In this document: piece by piece, positions 23,370 to 35,017 of the stretch
Numbering within the stretch: position 1 is the stretch's first letter
Layout: every line of letters starts with the position of its first letter
Program-made: the position numbers and the translations under genes
Notes under the pieces: generated by a model
What the model saw: the letters and a program-made list of their open reading frames with translations, nothing else
Databases searched by the model: none
Told to the model about the DNA's origin: nothing
Origin: Nectonema munidae
Taxonomy: Eukaryota; Nematomorpha; Nectonematoida; Nectonematidae
Length of the DNA stretch: 64,000 nt
Direction: 5' to 3'
NCBI GenBank assembly: GCA_030549495.1
Contig: JAUIRK010000673.1
Coordinates: 1,240,001-1,304,000, forward strand

Positions 23370-24815
23370 TATAATGAAAAATAAATGTTTTATTGTTGTA
23401 TTATATTGTTGAATTTTTTCTTTAAATGATTTAGATTTGAATTAAGCAATCCCCTAATATGTCTCTATTCATATCTATTTTGTATACGCACGAAATGCTT
23501 GAAGAAATCAAATTATGAGTTCTCTCTCCTTTTTGAAACTTTAATAATAATCTTAAAATCGCGCTATGTATTTCGCATTTATTAGGATTTGCTATTTGAA
23601 AATATACATTTTGAATACAGAGAGGCAAACATGATAAGATCTGTATACACTAATTAAGATGTATCGAGTTTTTGGGCTTAATCATCGCTTGGGTTTAAAA
23701 ACGAAAGCATCTTTGCTAAACTCGGTATACCTTAGTGGAGGCATTTGGTTGACTAAGAAAGAATGTCTACGAAAAATATCCTTTAATTCGTTCGTACGTG
23801 AGAAGTATAATTCATGACAGTAAAAATCACGCAAAGATAAAATTTTCATTTTTAGGGTTTCAGTTTGTTTTCCGTTTATGATGTTGTCATTTTTATATCA
23901 CGTAATGTTTTTGTTTCGAAATGCTATCTTTAGATTACTATTACCAATTTTTATAAAAAGAATTTTTTCATATCTACATCTCCAATATTTTTTTAGATTA
24001 TTATATTAAAAAAAACGCCTAACAGTAATTGTAAAAATTATCAAGATATGTTTGAATTGGGTTATCTGAAAACTTCAATGAAACTTGTAACTTGGATACT
24101 TACACACATCATATATTCTGTAAAAGTTTTAGGATGTTTTAATAGAATTCAAAAACATCTTTCAATATTATCATCTGAAGAAAACACAAATATCATCCAA
24201 CAGGTTGTCACGTTGGCTTATTTTATATAAAAAGTATTCAAAAATGTATTGTATTGAACATTACAATTAGAAAACCCTTTTTGAGTGAGAGTAATAACAG
24301 CATAATATCACGTGTGTATTCCAATCTCAGGACTGTGCCTTTGCGTCCTGTTTCTCACTCACGAGACATTCATGTTTCGGAATCAACTTTGAAAAGCATT
24401 TATCACTTAGTTGAGAAGAGTACGTTGGAAAAGATACTGATTTTTTTGAAACTAAAACTTTTGAATGACTTTGACTTGAAGGACTTATTAAGTGATTTGT
24501 TGATTTAACAAAACTACAAATCTTTCTGATGATTTGCAAACTAATTTTTAAATCGAAAATAGCTCATGTTTTTGCAACGGTATTGAAGGATTGTTTCAAC
24601 ACAACATTTCGTTTTTTTTTGCTGATTTTGTTTTAAGACTTTATTTTAAACAATTTTTACATGCTTAATCTAAAAATGCAATTCGTTTTTTCCTATCACG
24701 TCGGGATTTTTCTCTAAAAGTAATTTTGGATTTGCGGTATTTTATTAACTTAATTAATAAAATTTTTAAATAAGTATTATATTTTTTATTTTTTCAAGAT
24801 TAATTTTTTTGCATA
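23370..24815. other. Intergenic DNA, no supported gene
   Basis: Short open frames at 23431-23628 (minus), 24048-24230 and 24254-24508 (plus) have no family motifs and no splice context that I trust. I see no RNA gene or clear repeats. Confidence 0.45.
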
Positions 24816-24817
24816 AT

Positions 24818-27225
24818 ATGGCTTTGAGGAGAAAGTGTTTGAATTTCCCTGATTCATTTTGCTATATATGTGCAAGTTTTACAGTTCCATCGCAAAGAAT
24901 GGCAATCAATGTGTTTGTTAGAAAAACATATTTTGCCTACTTTAAAATTAAATTAGGCGATCAAGAAAGTTTGTAGGATCCGCATATGGTTTGCAAACCT
25001 TGTGTGGAAAACCTCCGTCACTAGACAAAAGGCAGAAGAAAAAGTTTGTCTTTTGGAATTCCAATGATTTGGTGTGAGCAAAAAGACCATATCCATGATT
25101 GTTACTTGTTACTTTTGTCCCACCAAAACTTCAGGTTTCAATACGAAAAATAAAAAAGCATTACCTATCTAAATTTAGATTCAAGAATTTGTCCTATTAA
25201 ACATTTAGATGAAGTTCAAAAGTTTATTTTTTAGGGAATTTTCGAAAGTTTAGCATCTTCAGACGATGAAATTGATATGTCTGATTCAAGTGAAAACGAT
25301 GAAGGATTTAAAATTGAAGCTTCTGATCAAAAAAAATCTTAGTTAATCCACTATTCATAGATCTTAAGATTTATCTCTTGAGTCAGCAAATTTGTAGGAA
25401 ATTGTATATTCGTTGGAGGTTAAACATATGTAGCTTTGTTAAGAGCGAAGAATATTTTCGATCACACATAATTTTAATCCATAAAAGTTTTAAAGAAATT
25501 TGAGAAAACTTCCTTTAAATTTAAAAAAAATTATGAGTAAGGTTGATGATATAAATGTAGTAAAACAATAACAACTGAAAAAATTGATGAAGTTCAACAA
25601 AGATTTGAAACAACTTTGAAATAGGGGTGTAGCAGTGCAAGGGGGGGGGGGGGCACTGCCCTAACTTTCCGAGGTTCATATATGAGTTTACAGAAAATAT
25701 AAAACTTTGAGAATTTTTTGAAATTTTAAGGCAACTTAATATCGACTTTCTTAACAATGAAAAACTACGAGCTCTACCATGCTTCATAAAAACTATACCT
25801 TTTCTATAAAAAAGGTTTAAACCTGCTTAACTTCAAACGAACTTAAATCTCAGGTGAGCGATATTTCGCCCAGTTACAGTCAAATTTTACGAAAATTATT
25901 TAAATACAAAAACGAATGAGTCAAATTTAGAAATAAAAACTGATTTGATTGCAAAGATAAGGAGTTTGTTTCAACATTCGGTGGGGAGAACATTTTAAAA
26001 CAAATTTTATAATAGCTCTCACGCTGGATTCAAAAAAATTCGAGTTTAATAGTTGAATGCACTTTTTCTGCCCTTAACGAGTTCATCCTTGTGATCGAAA
26101 AACGATGACACCGTATAGAGAAGCTCACCGCCTTTACTACACTTTCAAAATAAATTGACTAGAAGTATAAAATTGTTAAAAATTGGTTTTGAAAGCTAAA
26201 AAATTGTATTCATTTTTTTCAAGAAGAAAACAACATGTAAAACAAAAATCATTTTGAAAAAAATTCATTGTTTTTTCAATTTAATTTTCGCTATATATCT
26301 TTTCTAATTTATTAGAATAAAATTAAAAATTATATATAATAATATTTCACATGGGAATTTTACTTTATGTATTTTATAATTGATGGATAAAGTTTAAAAA
26401 GTTTTCTTTACATAATTGTAATCCTTTTGGCTTTGTTCCATTTGGATACTCTGTTAAACTGCAAGAAAACTATAACGACATTGAATTTGTCATTAAAAAA
26501 TTAGAAAATTTTAAGCACAATTAGTTGATTTATGTGGATCTAAAAATGATCAATATCCTTCTTGGTCGACAAAGAGGCTTTGCAAAGTTTCCCTATTATC
26601 TTTGTATGTAGGGCAGCTAGGACTATATATAAACCCTGGATAGTAAAAGAATGACCAATTCGACAAACTACAAGATCAGGTTTAAAAACATTGAAAATGA
26701 TACAATTTTTCCATGGGAAAATTTGTTTTCCTCCACTTCATTTAACACTTGGAATCAGGAAAGGTATTCACAGTGATAGTTTTCAACACATCGTATCTAC
26801 TTTTTCTACTTTATCGCGTGAAAAAATTAAAGGAGTAGTATTCGATGGGCTTCAAATATGTTTTTTTTTTATAAAAGATTATCATTTTGTCACAAAAATG
26901 TCTGAAAAAGAAAAAAGTTCAAAATACAAAATTTATTGAAAATAAAAAATCTAAAAATTATTATTAAAGATTTAGTGTCAAAAATATTGCTCGCATTTCG
27001 TGATCTGTGTTGCAAAGAAGTATAAAACTTCATTTACCAAATTCGTGCCTTAATCATTTTCCTGAAACCCTAGGCTCCGTAGGGGATGAGCAAGGAAACC
27101 GTTTTCACCAAGACTTGAAAACAATGGAACAACGTTACAAAGAAAGTTGGAACATTTATGTTATGTCAAGGTTCTTTTCATTGGAAGAAAAGCTCGTTCT
27201 ATTAAACTTTAACCAAATCATATAG
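24818..27225 (+). pseudogene. Relic of an unclassified multicopy arthropod protein family, probably mobile
   Basis: Several blocks in order recall, from memory, a large family of unnamed arthropod predicted proteins. They are FCYICASFTVPSQR and FVRKTYFAYFKIKLGDQ (24858-24970), HMVCKPCVENLRH and LSFGIPMIWCEQKDHIHDCY (24985-25110), YVDLKMINILLGRQRGFAKF (about 26533-26592), then KICFPPLHLTLGIRKGIHSD (about 26718) and LPNSCLNHFPETLGSVGDEQ (about 27035) with GNRFHQDLKTMEQRYKESW. The first part has paired Cys (CYIC, CKPC) and HDC, suggesting metal binding. The copy is broken in many places and has lost middle segments. The family has no name or function that I know; its high copy number suggests a mobile element. 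I treat it as a fossil. Confidence 0.65.
25641..25653 (+). repeat. G13 homopolymer
   Basis: A run of thirteen G bounded by GTGCAA and CACTGCCC sits within the relic above. GCAGTGC and GCACTGC flank it as a short inverted pair. Runs of this length are prone to length error in assembly. Confidence 0.9.
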
Positions 27226-28625
27226 AATTTGGTATAAAAGTTCTCTTAGACATCCACTCAGATTTTCAGGTGCGGAGAGCAATTTTTTTCAAATTTCATT
27301 GAGGCTTGATACTTGAGTCAACAAAATGATATTCTAACAGATTTCCTTCCTCGTAAAACACTTCGCCGGGAACTTAAGTTCCTTTGAGGCACGCACTGAA
27401 AAGTATGAGTTGTATGAAGTCTTGAGGGATAGGATTATAGAGAGACTTATTCCTTTTAAGAATGGAGTCGATAATTTTATTCAAGGTTCGTGCATTATTT
27501 ATATTTTCCTTGTTCACGCCGTCATGCTGATTTCAAAAAACAAACTATATCCAATAAAAATAAAGAACTCATTTAAGACACGTGAAACGAATACGCATGA
27601 AAATTATTTATAGTATTATTAAATTATAATCCTATTTTAAAATACAAATTAATGATTTTTTTCTTATTTCTATAGTCTTTAAATCTTTATATATGGATGA
27701 AAGTTTTATTTTTTTCAATAACTTAATATTTATTATATACAGATATTAACTATAAATCAGAGAAATTTCTGCTTCTTATCCCTATGTAGTAATTTTATTT
27801 CTTTTATAGAAATAGGAAATTTTTGCTATAAAAGAAATAAACATTCATTCACATCATTTCTTGTATAATGTTTCTATTTTGCGAGCTTTACTAGAAGTCG
27901 TCATTCTATTTTTAATATAGCTAATACTTACTTTTATACTCAGGCTTTTCATCAAACTACATTTATATGATTATATAATTTATAATACAAATAAGCTAGT
28001 AGTATATATTAATTTGAATTTACGCTACTTTAAACAGAAGTTCAATTCAAAAGTTCATATACCAAATCTTATGATTTTATTATAATTTCCCTAGTTTGTA
28101 TCAAGCGATTTTATATTTACTAAAATTTCTTTATTTGGAACTTTTTTACCTAAAAAGTTTTAGAGCTTGGACGCTGAAAATCCTTCCTTCAAAAATCTTA
28201 CCTTTATGTAGTCCCCCTTCGAAAAAGGCCATATCTTCAATTAGTTACTTAATTAGGGAGTTGATTAGCTTGATAAAAATGTGGCCATTTCATTATACAT
28301 TTATCTTAAAGCGACGAATAGACGTATAAACGTAATAAGCAAAACACAATGAGAAATAAAAGCAAAGTAAAAAAGCACAATAATTTATGCAAATCTTGGA
28401 AAAATTGTCCCGTTAACTGGTAAAAGTCTTATTTAATTTGATTATTTAAAAAGTTGGGCCTAAAATTTTAAGTGATACCATAATTAAAAATAGAAAGTAT
28501 GTTTTATTTTTAAAGTTTTGTTTACAAATTTCAATTAATAATATGATGTACATGATTTAGACAAAATATTTAAAAAATTTTCAGATATATATATGCAGAG
28601 AAACACTAAAATCAATTTCTAGGAG
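27226..28625. other. Intergenic DNA, no supported gene
   Basis: 27380-27487 can be read as RTEKYELYEVLRDRIIERL..., an open stretch ending at a possible donor, but no partner exon or family match was found. The rest is AT-rich and featureless. Confidence 0.4.
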
Positions 28626-28629
28626 AGGT

Positions 28630-29055
28630 ACGGTAATGACATCCGCACCCTACCTGTAATAAAGATATGGATGCTTTAGAAAACGTGCAGCGCTATATAA
28701 CTAGAAAAATTGAAGAGCTTGAAAAACTAAAATATAAAGAAAGATTAAAGTTTTTATCGCTTCCACTTTTGTCTTACAGAATCAAAAGAAACGACATGAT
28801 ACCGATTTATAATATTATCAATGAAAACATTCAAATTGATCACCAAGTTTTATCATCTTTTTCCCAACGACATCAAAGAACGCACGAGTTCAAATTATAA
28901 AAGGAAAACACAAAAAACCTTTTTTTGAAGGTTTTTTTTTTATATAATTTTCAAAAAATTGGACCGCCCGCCCGGATATGGGGGGGATTTCGGTTGGGTG
29001 GACACCTTTAAAAAAAACCTTGATCTTCTGTGGAAAGATATAATGTTTTCTCTCC
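28630..29055 (+). mobile_element. LINE 3' end, second copy of the 10.5-kb LINE
   Basis: Bases 28630-28890 match the reverse complement of 10524-10740 almost base for base. The open part (28667-28900) reads MDALENVQRYITRKIEELEK, then YKERLKFLSLPLLSYRIKRN and DMIPIYNIINENIQIDH, the classic C-terminal region of Jockey/CR1-group RT proteins. Near 29010-29048 the sequence FKKNLDLLWKDIMFS is the end of the same protein. The piece between them (28900-29005) is scrambled by long T, G and C runs. The element is 5'-truncated at about 28630, as LINE copies usually are. Confidence 0.85.
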
Positions 29056-29059
29056 TACC

Positions 29060-31255
29060 AAACACATTAACACCAACCCCCCCCAGTTTTTTAACCCCCT
29101 TTTTAAAAAAAAACAGATAATTAGTGTAAGAATCTACTGAATTCTCTCAAAAATCTAAATAACTGTAATTTATTATTTTTTGTTTCAAACTATTTGAATT
29201 ACTATAAATATATATTTTCCGAACGTTTTGGTTCTTGGACTTTTAGTTTCGGATATTTTTGTTTTCAGAAGTTTTGGTAGGGGAACGTTTTCACCAAAAA
29301 CTATTATCTAATAATTTAAAAAAACTGACAAATTTTAAGAATTGATAAATGAAGTTTTTTTCAATTTTTGGGACATTCTAATATTTCATAAATTAGAAGA
29401 CTAATAGCAGCAGTGCCATCATCAAGAGGAGTGATAGATGACAAAAATGGTGTTAAGAAAGGATGAACGCTTAATTTGCGCATAAAAATGGTGCCAATTC
29501 CATGGAGACTTTTGGCAAGTGTGAAAAAGTTATAGTTGTGATACGAGAAACGCAGAGCAAAGATTGATGAAGATTGAAAATTGAGCCACACGAGCGAGCA
29601 TCCCTGTACACTTTGGAAGAAGTCAGCAGAATTTGTATGTTATGAGAATTAGAGTAGCCGTATTTATATATTATCTATAGGATTTAGTGTGATTAGGAGT
29701 ATACAATACACGCGTAGAAAGCATGAAGATTTGCTCGAAGAGATTAAACAAAATGTCATCATAGCGATCATGATCAAGATGATGAAAGATGAATTTTGAT
29801 TTCGCTCGCTGTTCAAGCTCCTCGCTGTTTACACGGAGGAATCACAAGATTTATCTCAGCGCTTTTTTCCATTTTTTGAAATTGAGATTACAAATATCGT
29901 GTCACTCTAAGATGTGATGAATATCGTGAGTGAGTGAGTGAAGAGATTGAGTGTGTGTGTGTGTGTGAAAAAGTTGATCAAAAATGAAAAATCAATTAGT
30001 GTAGCAGCAAATTGTTTCTTATTTAATTTTCAGAATTTCTCAGAGCACCAAATTCATCATTACAAATAATTTTTCCTCAATTACATCATTATTAGGCAAT
30101 TGAGTGATAAGGTTCAAAATGATGATGCTAAAGGAATGCACTTGTAAATGGGAGTGCTGTCGTGCTGAGACACGTCTCCTCTTGAAATTAAATTTATATC
30201 ACATTTCGCAATATAAGTCTGCCTGAACTTTTAGAAATAAATCATTTTTACCGCTTTTTTCAATCAAAAATTGATTTTATAGATTTAAAGTTTTGTAGAA
30301 CATTAATAAAATATAAAAATAAAATTTCTTTTTCTTCAAAAAGTACGTTTATAAAAATTTTAAATTATATTAAAAAAACAAATGATCTTAATTTTTTTCA
30401 AGAAAAATTATATAAAAAATAAATTTATAAAATATGTTTTTGAATTAAAATTTTCTTTTAAAAGTTTGTTTAGCAAGTAAAAATTCTAACTTTTAAGTTC
30501 ATAATATTTTTTAAATAACGCTTAATGTTAGGGTTGTGTTTTTTTTAAATTTATTTTTAAAAATGTCGATAAACGAAGTAAACAATGTGCTTATTATATT
30601 TATATACTCACGTAAACGATGAGGTTAGAGGCCATGCGGGATTCAGCATGCCTCATTTATAAGAAGGGAGAACAGTTTTTCCTAAAAAAACTAAAATGTG
30701 GACTTTTAAAGAGCTCGGTAAAAAAATTCAGCATTTTTGATTAAAAATGCAATCAGAACAAACATAAATAAGATCCTCATTGAAACATTTTACTCGAAGC
30801 TAATAAACACTTCTTTGTTTGATTCTATTAACTGTTGTGTAGCCCAGCCTGTTCCTCCGCCATCATGTCACTGCATGGATAATCTTTGTTCTCTATTTCC
30901 TAGTCTGATGCACCAATTTGATCATCTACACAGTTTGCTGTCTTTTATTCGTCCTTCGTATTGGAGATCCTGATCTTATTGAATGAGTGTCGGACGATTT
31001 GAGGAGCAATTTTGTCCCTTGCTATTTGACCCACTCGCAGTTCGCGTTAATGTTGGGCCGTTTTAATATTTCCATTCCTTGTTTACCCAGCTTTTCATCT
31101 CGCCATCAATGTATTCAGAGCTAGCGAAAATACACGTGGATGTTATGCTTACATCTAGGTCTAATCTCCATCTGACAATATGTCTAATCTCTACCAGGGA
31201 CTAAAAGTAAATTTTCAATTATTTATGTACATAAAGTCAAATATTGCTTGAAATT
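29060..31255. other. Intergenic DNA with two blocks of unusual composition
   Basis: 29380-30200 is less AT-rich, contains (GAGT)n and (GT)n at about 29929-29967, and holds small contradictory open frames, for example 29361-29591 on the minus strand. 30760-31160 is clearly richer in GC (CAGCCTGTTCCTCCGCCATC) and has no intact frame on either strand. Both might be untranslated exons, regulatory DNA or worn mobile elements, but I recognise no motif. Confidence 0.4.
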
Positions 31256-31262
31256 TTATTAA

Positions 31263-31391
31263 CCCATTAAGTCCCAATGCTCCCATTTGGGAACATAAGT
31301 AATTTCATCTTCGTCCGCTTTTTTCAATGACTTTGAATATAAATCGTCTACGTTTTTTAGATATCGTCTGATTTCTATGGTACTTAATGGG
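31263..31391. mobile_element. TTAA-flanked MITE, copy 1
   Basis: A 129-bp element with terminal inverted repeats CCCATTAAGT/ACTTAATGGG lies between two TTAA copies (31259-31262 and 31392-31395). TTAA target choice and CCC ends are piggyBac features, so it is probably a piggyBac-mobilised MITE. Its right half (AGATATCGTCTGATT) is shared with copies at 32402, 54006 and 58796. Confidence 0.85.
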
Positions 31392-31736
31392 TTAAAGAAA
31401 TTGAGAAATTTTGTAAAAGTGTGAATCATTTCCCACCTTTCATCACGTCTAAGTCGACGATTCTTACGCAAAATTTTTCCGAGGTGAAACTTGTTTCATT
31501 ATTTAAATAGTCAAAATACATTTCATTCAAAAACCCTGTTTTTCTCAGATACTGATGATCTGTTTAATTCTAGTATTTTGCTAGAAATATTATTACTCAA
31601 AATAAAAGACTAACAGTGCAATGATTTTATAATGGAGAAAATTATGACCGTGTTTTAGGCAGAGATGATACATATTCTTAATGTAGTAACTAGTCTGGCA
31701 ATTTATCATCTTTCATGACACATTTAACGTCTAGCT

Positions 31737-31761
31737 CATAGGTGGGCAAACTACGGCCCGC
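31737..31761 (+). mobile_element. Solo hAT-like end
   Basis: CATAGGTGGGCAAACTACGG followed by CCCGC closely resembles the common hAT terminal sequence CAGAGGTGGGCAAACTACGG. No opposite end is found within several kilobases, so it is an isolated fragment of an old element, or one end of a copy whose other side has decayed. Confidence 0.45.
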
Positions 31762-32401
31762 AGAGATAAAGTTATTCATCGTTTTAGTTTAATATCATTG
31801 ATGCCAAAAAATTTGAATGGAAAATTTTAGATATTCAAACGTCAGGATCATAATAACGTTCAAACTATTTAAACCAAAATGGTTTATTTTTCTCTCTCTT
31901 GTTTTAATTTTCACATTTGAGATCTATATTAAATTTTGAAGATTAAAGTTACTTTTGATTTATATTTATTGTTTCAAGTATATAATAATAAATGTGAATC
32001 TGGTATAAAAGTTTTGTTCTTGGTAATATTTTTCATGATTATACTTTTTTATAGATCTTTACATAAATTTCTTACAGATCTTTAGAAAAATAATATTTTG
32101 TGAAGATTTTGTCTATCCTTTTCTTTCCTATCCAAGTTTCATGTTTTCCCTTCTTTTTTGATTTCTTAAAAAAACTCACTCATGGTTGCACCTTATTTTA
32201 TTATATACTATTTGTTCAACTCATTTCTATCTCCAATTTTGCTTTTAAATAGCATATTTTGTTTCGCTTCATTTAGATAAACTACTAGAATTATTTCAAA
32301 AAATTGTTTTTTCCTACTGAAAAAGAGAGAATAATGCTATTTTACAAAAGTAATTCAAAACATTATAATGAACAATAATAATAAATTAAATAATATTAAT
32401 T

Positions 32402-32498
32402 ATAAGTAATTTCATCTTCGTCCGCTTTTTTCAATGACTTTGAATATAAATCGTCTGCGTTTTTTAGATATCGTCTGATTTCTATGGTACTTAATGGG
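32402..32498. mobile_element. TTAA MITE, copy 2, left-truncated
   Basis: Matches bases 31297-31391 with very few differences (TCGTCTGCG for TCGTCTACG). It ends ACTTAATGGG followed by TTAA at 32499-32502. About 34 bases of the left end are missing. Such close similarity 1.1 kb apart points to recent activity or local duplication. Confidence 0.85.
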
Positions 32499-32509
32499 TT
32501 AATCTAAGT

Positions 32510-33174
32510 TTTTTGCTATTATGACAAAGTGATTCAATAAAAATGGATAAATAAGCGTATACATTGCAAAAATTAATATATTTGTATTTTGGTAAAATCT
32601 ATTTTTGCTTTGTAGTCGATGCGAGCCTTTGTTGACAAAACCAACACAACATCCAAAGCATCATCAGACAGAACGAAAGTTTATCGAAACGCGAGATTTA
32701 CTTATCACTAAGGCACAACAAATTCAATTAGGTCGATTTTTCTCTCACCATAAAATACCTTTAATAATAAAATGATTTATTTATCATTTATTTATAGAAA
32801 AATTTAAAAGTCAATAAATGCAATTTTTGGATATTTTCAAAAAGTCTAATCCCTACTTGTAATTGGTATTCCTTTAATTTATATTGTATTTTGGTTCTTG
32901 ATATCGTTTAGTTTTTAAATGTTCAAATGTAATCTTTAGTTCTTTTTTCAAGTAGATTCATCAAATTTTGGTGGCCAGCTTTAATTAATTATTGGATCTT
33001 GTAACTATATAGATAGCTTAATTGCAACCACTTAAACGTTAGTAATAAAACAACTGTTTGAAAGAATTGTAACACCATCTAAAATTGTTCTCCCTAAATC
33101 GTATCTTCGCTTGAACCACATTTTTGTATTGAAAATAAGGATGTTGCTGAAATATTGAACGAAAGAACTAAAAA
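32510..33174. other. Intergenic DNA, nothing recognised
   Basis: AT-rich, with one higher-GC patch at 32618-32715 that has no frame or repeat I can interpret. Confidence 0.4.
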
Positions 33175-34230
33175 CCCTCGCAAGACGGATAATTTTTACA
33201 CCCCTCAAAGAGGGATAATTTTTACACCCTTCAAAGACGGATAATAGGAGTTTTACTCGGAATCATAAAAGAACCACTTTTTGACATTTTAGAGTTTTTT
33301 TGCTTAAATTCTATACTTAGAAAATTTAATACTCCATACAAACTATTCTTCTGATTTCTCTGGGTGTCTATCATTATTATAAAATTAATTTTGTACCAAT
33401 GTGATGGCGTTAACATCTAAAAATCTAAATTTATTTTACGATATTTTCAGCATATACGAAATAAACTACATTTTTTATTTTTGCTATCATCTGCGTTCTG
33501 GTTGTTATTTCTAATGTTTGCACTTGCGCAGCAAAATATGAGCTCCATATACGTTACCAACAATAAATCCAATATCCATGACGTTTACTTGTAATACTTT
33601 TGTTTACAATTACATCAGTCAACTGAGGATGTGATTGAAATATGAGCCGATTGATCGATATCAATAAATCAGGCAATTCATATTTCACATTCATTATCAA
33701 ATTTTACCATCGCAAACATAATTCATTCTGATTGTTTTCATTTCTGGGTTTACTTCATTCCAGCTCTTGGTTTCATAAAAATTTTACTCAATCAATTTAT
33801 TTTATTGGAGATTTTCTCTACATCACGTATTTCAAAATGAGTTCATACAACAGTGGGGTCAAGTGATGAAAGCAGTCTTGTTTTTGATTCTGATGCTTAC
33901 GGTGGTACTGATGTTGAAATTTTTGGTTCAAGTAGTCGTGGGGGTTCTCCATGTGATTCATTTGTTGCACCCAATGGCACACTATATTTCTGGGAGCCCA
34001 AAGAAAACCGCGGGAGAGCTTTGTCTCAAAATATTAGGACGTTTCCTTGTCTCCGCCTGGGCCTAAAGGAGTTGCTAAGGATCTTTCCAATCCCCTCGAA
34101 ATTTTTAACCTTTTTTTCGCACAAAATCTTATTTTGTACATATTTGAATGCCCCTACTCCATGACAACTACAAGTATGATGTCTACATAAATAGAACAAG
34201 TCGGTAAAATTGTTTTTATATAAGGTGTTG

Positions 34231-34374
34231 GGTCATGTTGCACTATCCGTGCTTCGATAAACTTCTTTCCAATGCAATTGGCCTTTTATCGATGCACAGA
34301 TAGTACCGATCATCGATAAAAAGCCAATTGCATTGGAAAGACGTTTATCGATGCACGGATAGTGCAACATTTTC
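34231..34374. mobile_element. Foldback MITE with 9-bp target duplication
   Basis: Bases 34235-34370 form a nearly perfect palindrome with arms of about 65 bases (ATGTTGCACTATCCGTGC and its complement at the two tips). CATCGATAAA-type words recur inside each arm. The block is flanked by AAGGTGTTG at 34222-34230 and 34375-34383, a 9-bp direct repeat of the size Mutator-like elements make. It lies inside piggyBac 2. Confidence 0.75.
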
Positions 34375-34513
34375 AAGGTGTTGTTCTATTTCACAATTGG
34401 TGCTAACTTGATTTTTATGAACATCGACTTTATTCAATATTGCCACCCATCTATATTTTATTTCTATCTTGTGTTGTGATGAATATTATAAATTTTACAA
34501 AAAAGAAACCTAG

Positions 34514-34997
34514 AACCTACGTTTTACGTACGGCACGCAACCGAACGGCGGACGTAAAACGTTGGATTCGTAAAATCCAGGTTGACCTTTAAATTGACAT
34601 ACAACACTAAAATCCTAGCCTGGATCACACATGGTCCCACCGTGTATGACGTGAGGGACTATGGCAGCTAAAGAGGACTACTACAGTGAAGTTAGATGAT
34701 CATCCCTGAAGTTGAGCTGTTTTCATAATGAATTCTTAAATAAAAAATATCAGTGTATGTGTATTATTTATCAATTATACTCAACTTAGTCTGCTCTAGG
34801 AAAAGGCGCCGGTTAATTTGAAATAAAACTGAAAGACAATAATTTATTAACCTTTATAAACTTTTTATAATACATAAAATCACAAAGAAAAAACGTATTA
34901 ATAATGCATTTAATGACCCAAAAGATGACGTCATCGATCATTTGGCGAGGACGTAAAATCCAGGGAACGTAAAATCAGGGTACGTAAAACGTAGGTT
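34514..34997. mobile_element. Short TIR element with internal ACGTAAAA repeats
   Basis: Terminal inverted repeats AACCTACGTTTTACGTAC (34514-34531) and GTACGTAAAACGTAGGTT (34980-34997) match over 18 bp without error. Next to each end lie further GACGTAAAA and CGTAAAATCCAGG words, so the subterminal zone is repetitive. The 484-bp body has no transposase. Flanking TAG and ACTA do not give a clear target duplication. Only 20 bases separate its right end from the next element. Confidence 0.75.
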
Positions 34998-35017
34998 ACT
35001 ATCAAAGTTGTCGCGAT

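Noticed and set aside
31259-31471. Minus-strand 70-codon frame across a TTAA MITE
   Set aside because: It spans the MITE boundary and the same stretch is broken in the other MITE copies, so it is a chance frame.
34235-34370. microRNA precursor
   Set aside because: The arms are too long and too perfect, and 9-bp flanking duplications identify a foldback transposon.
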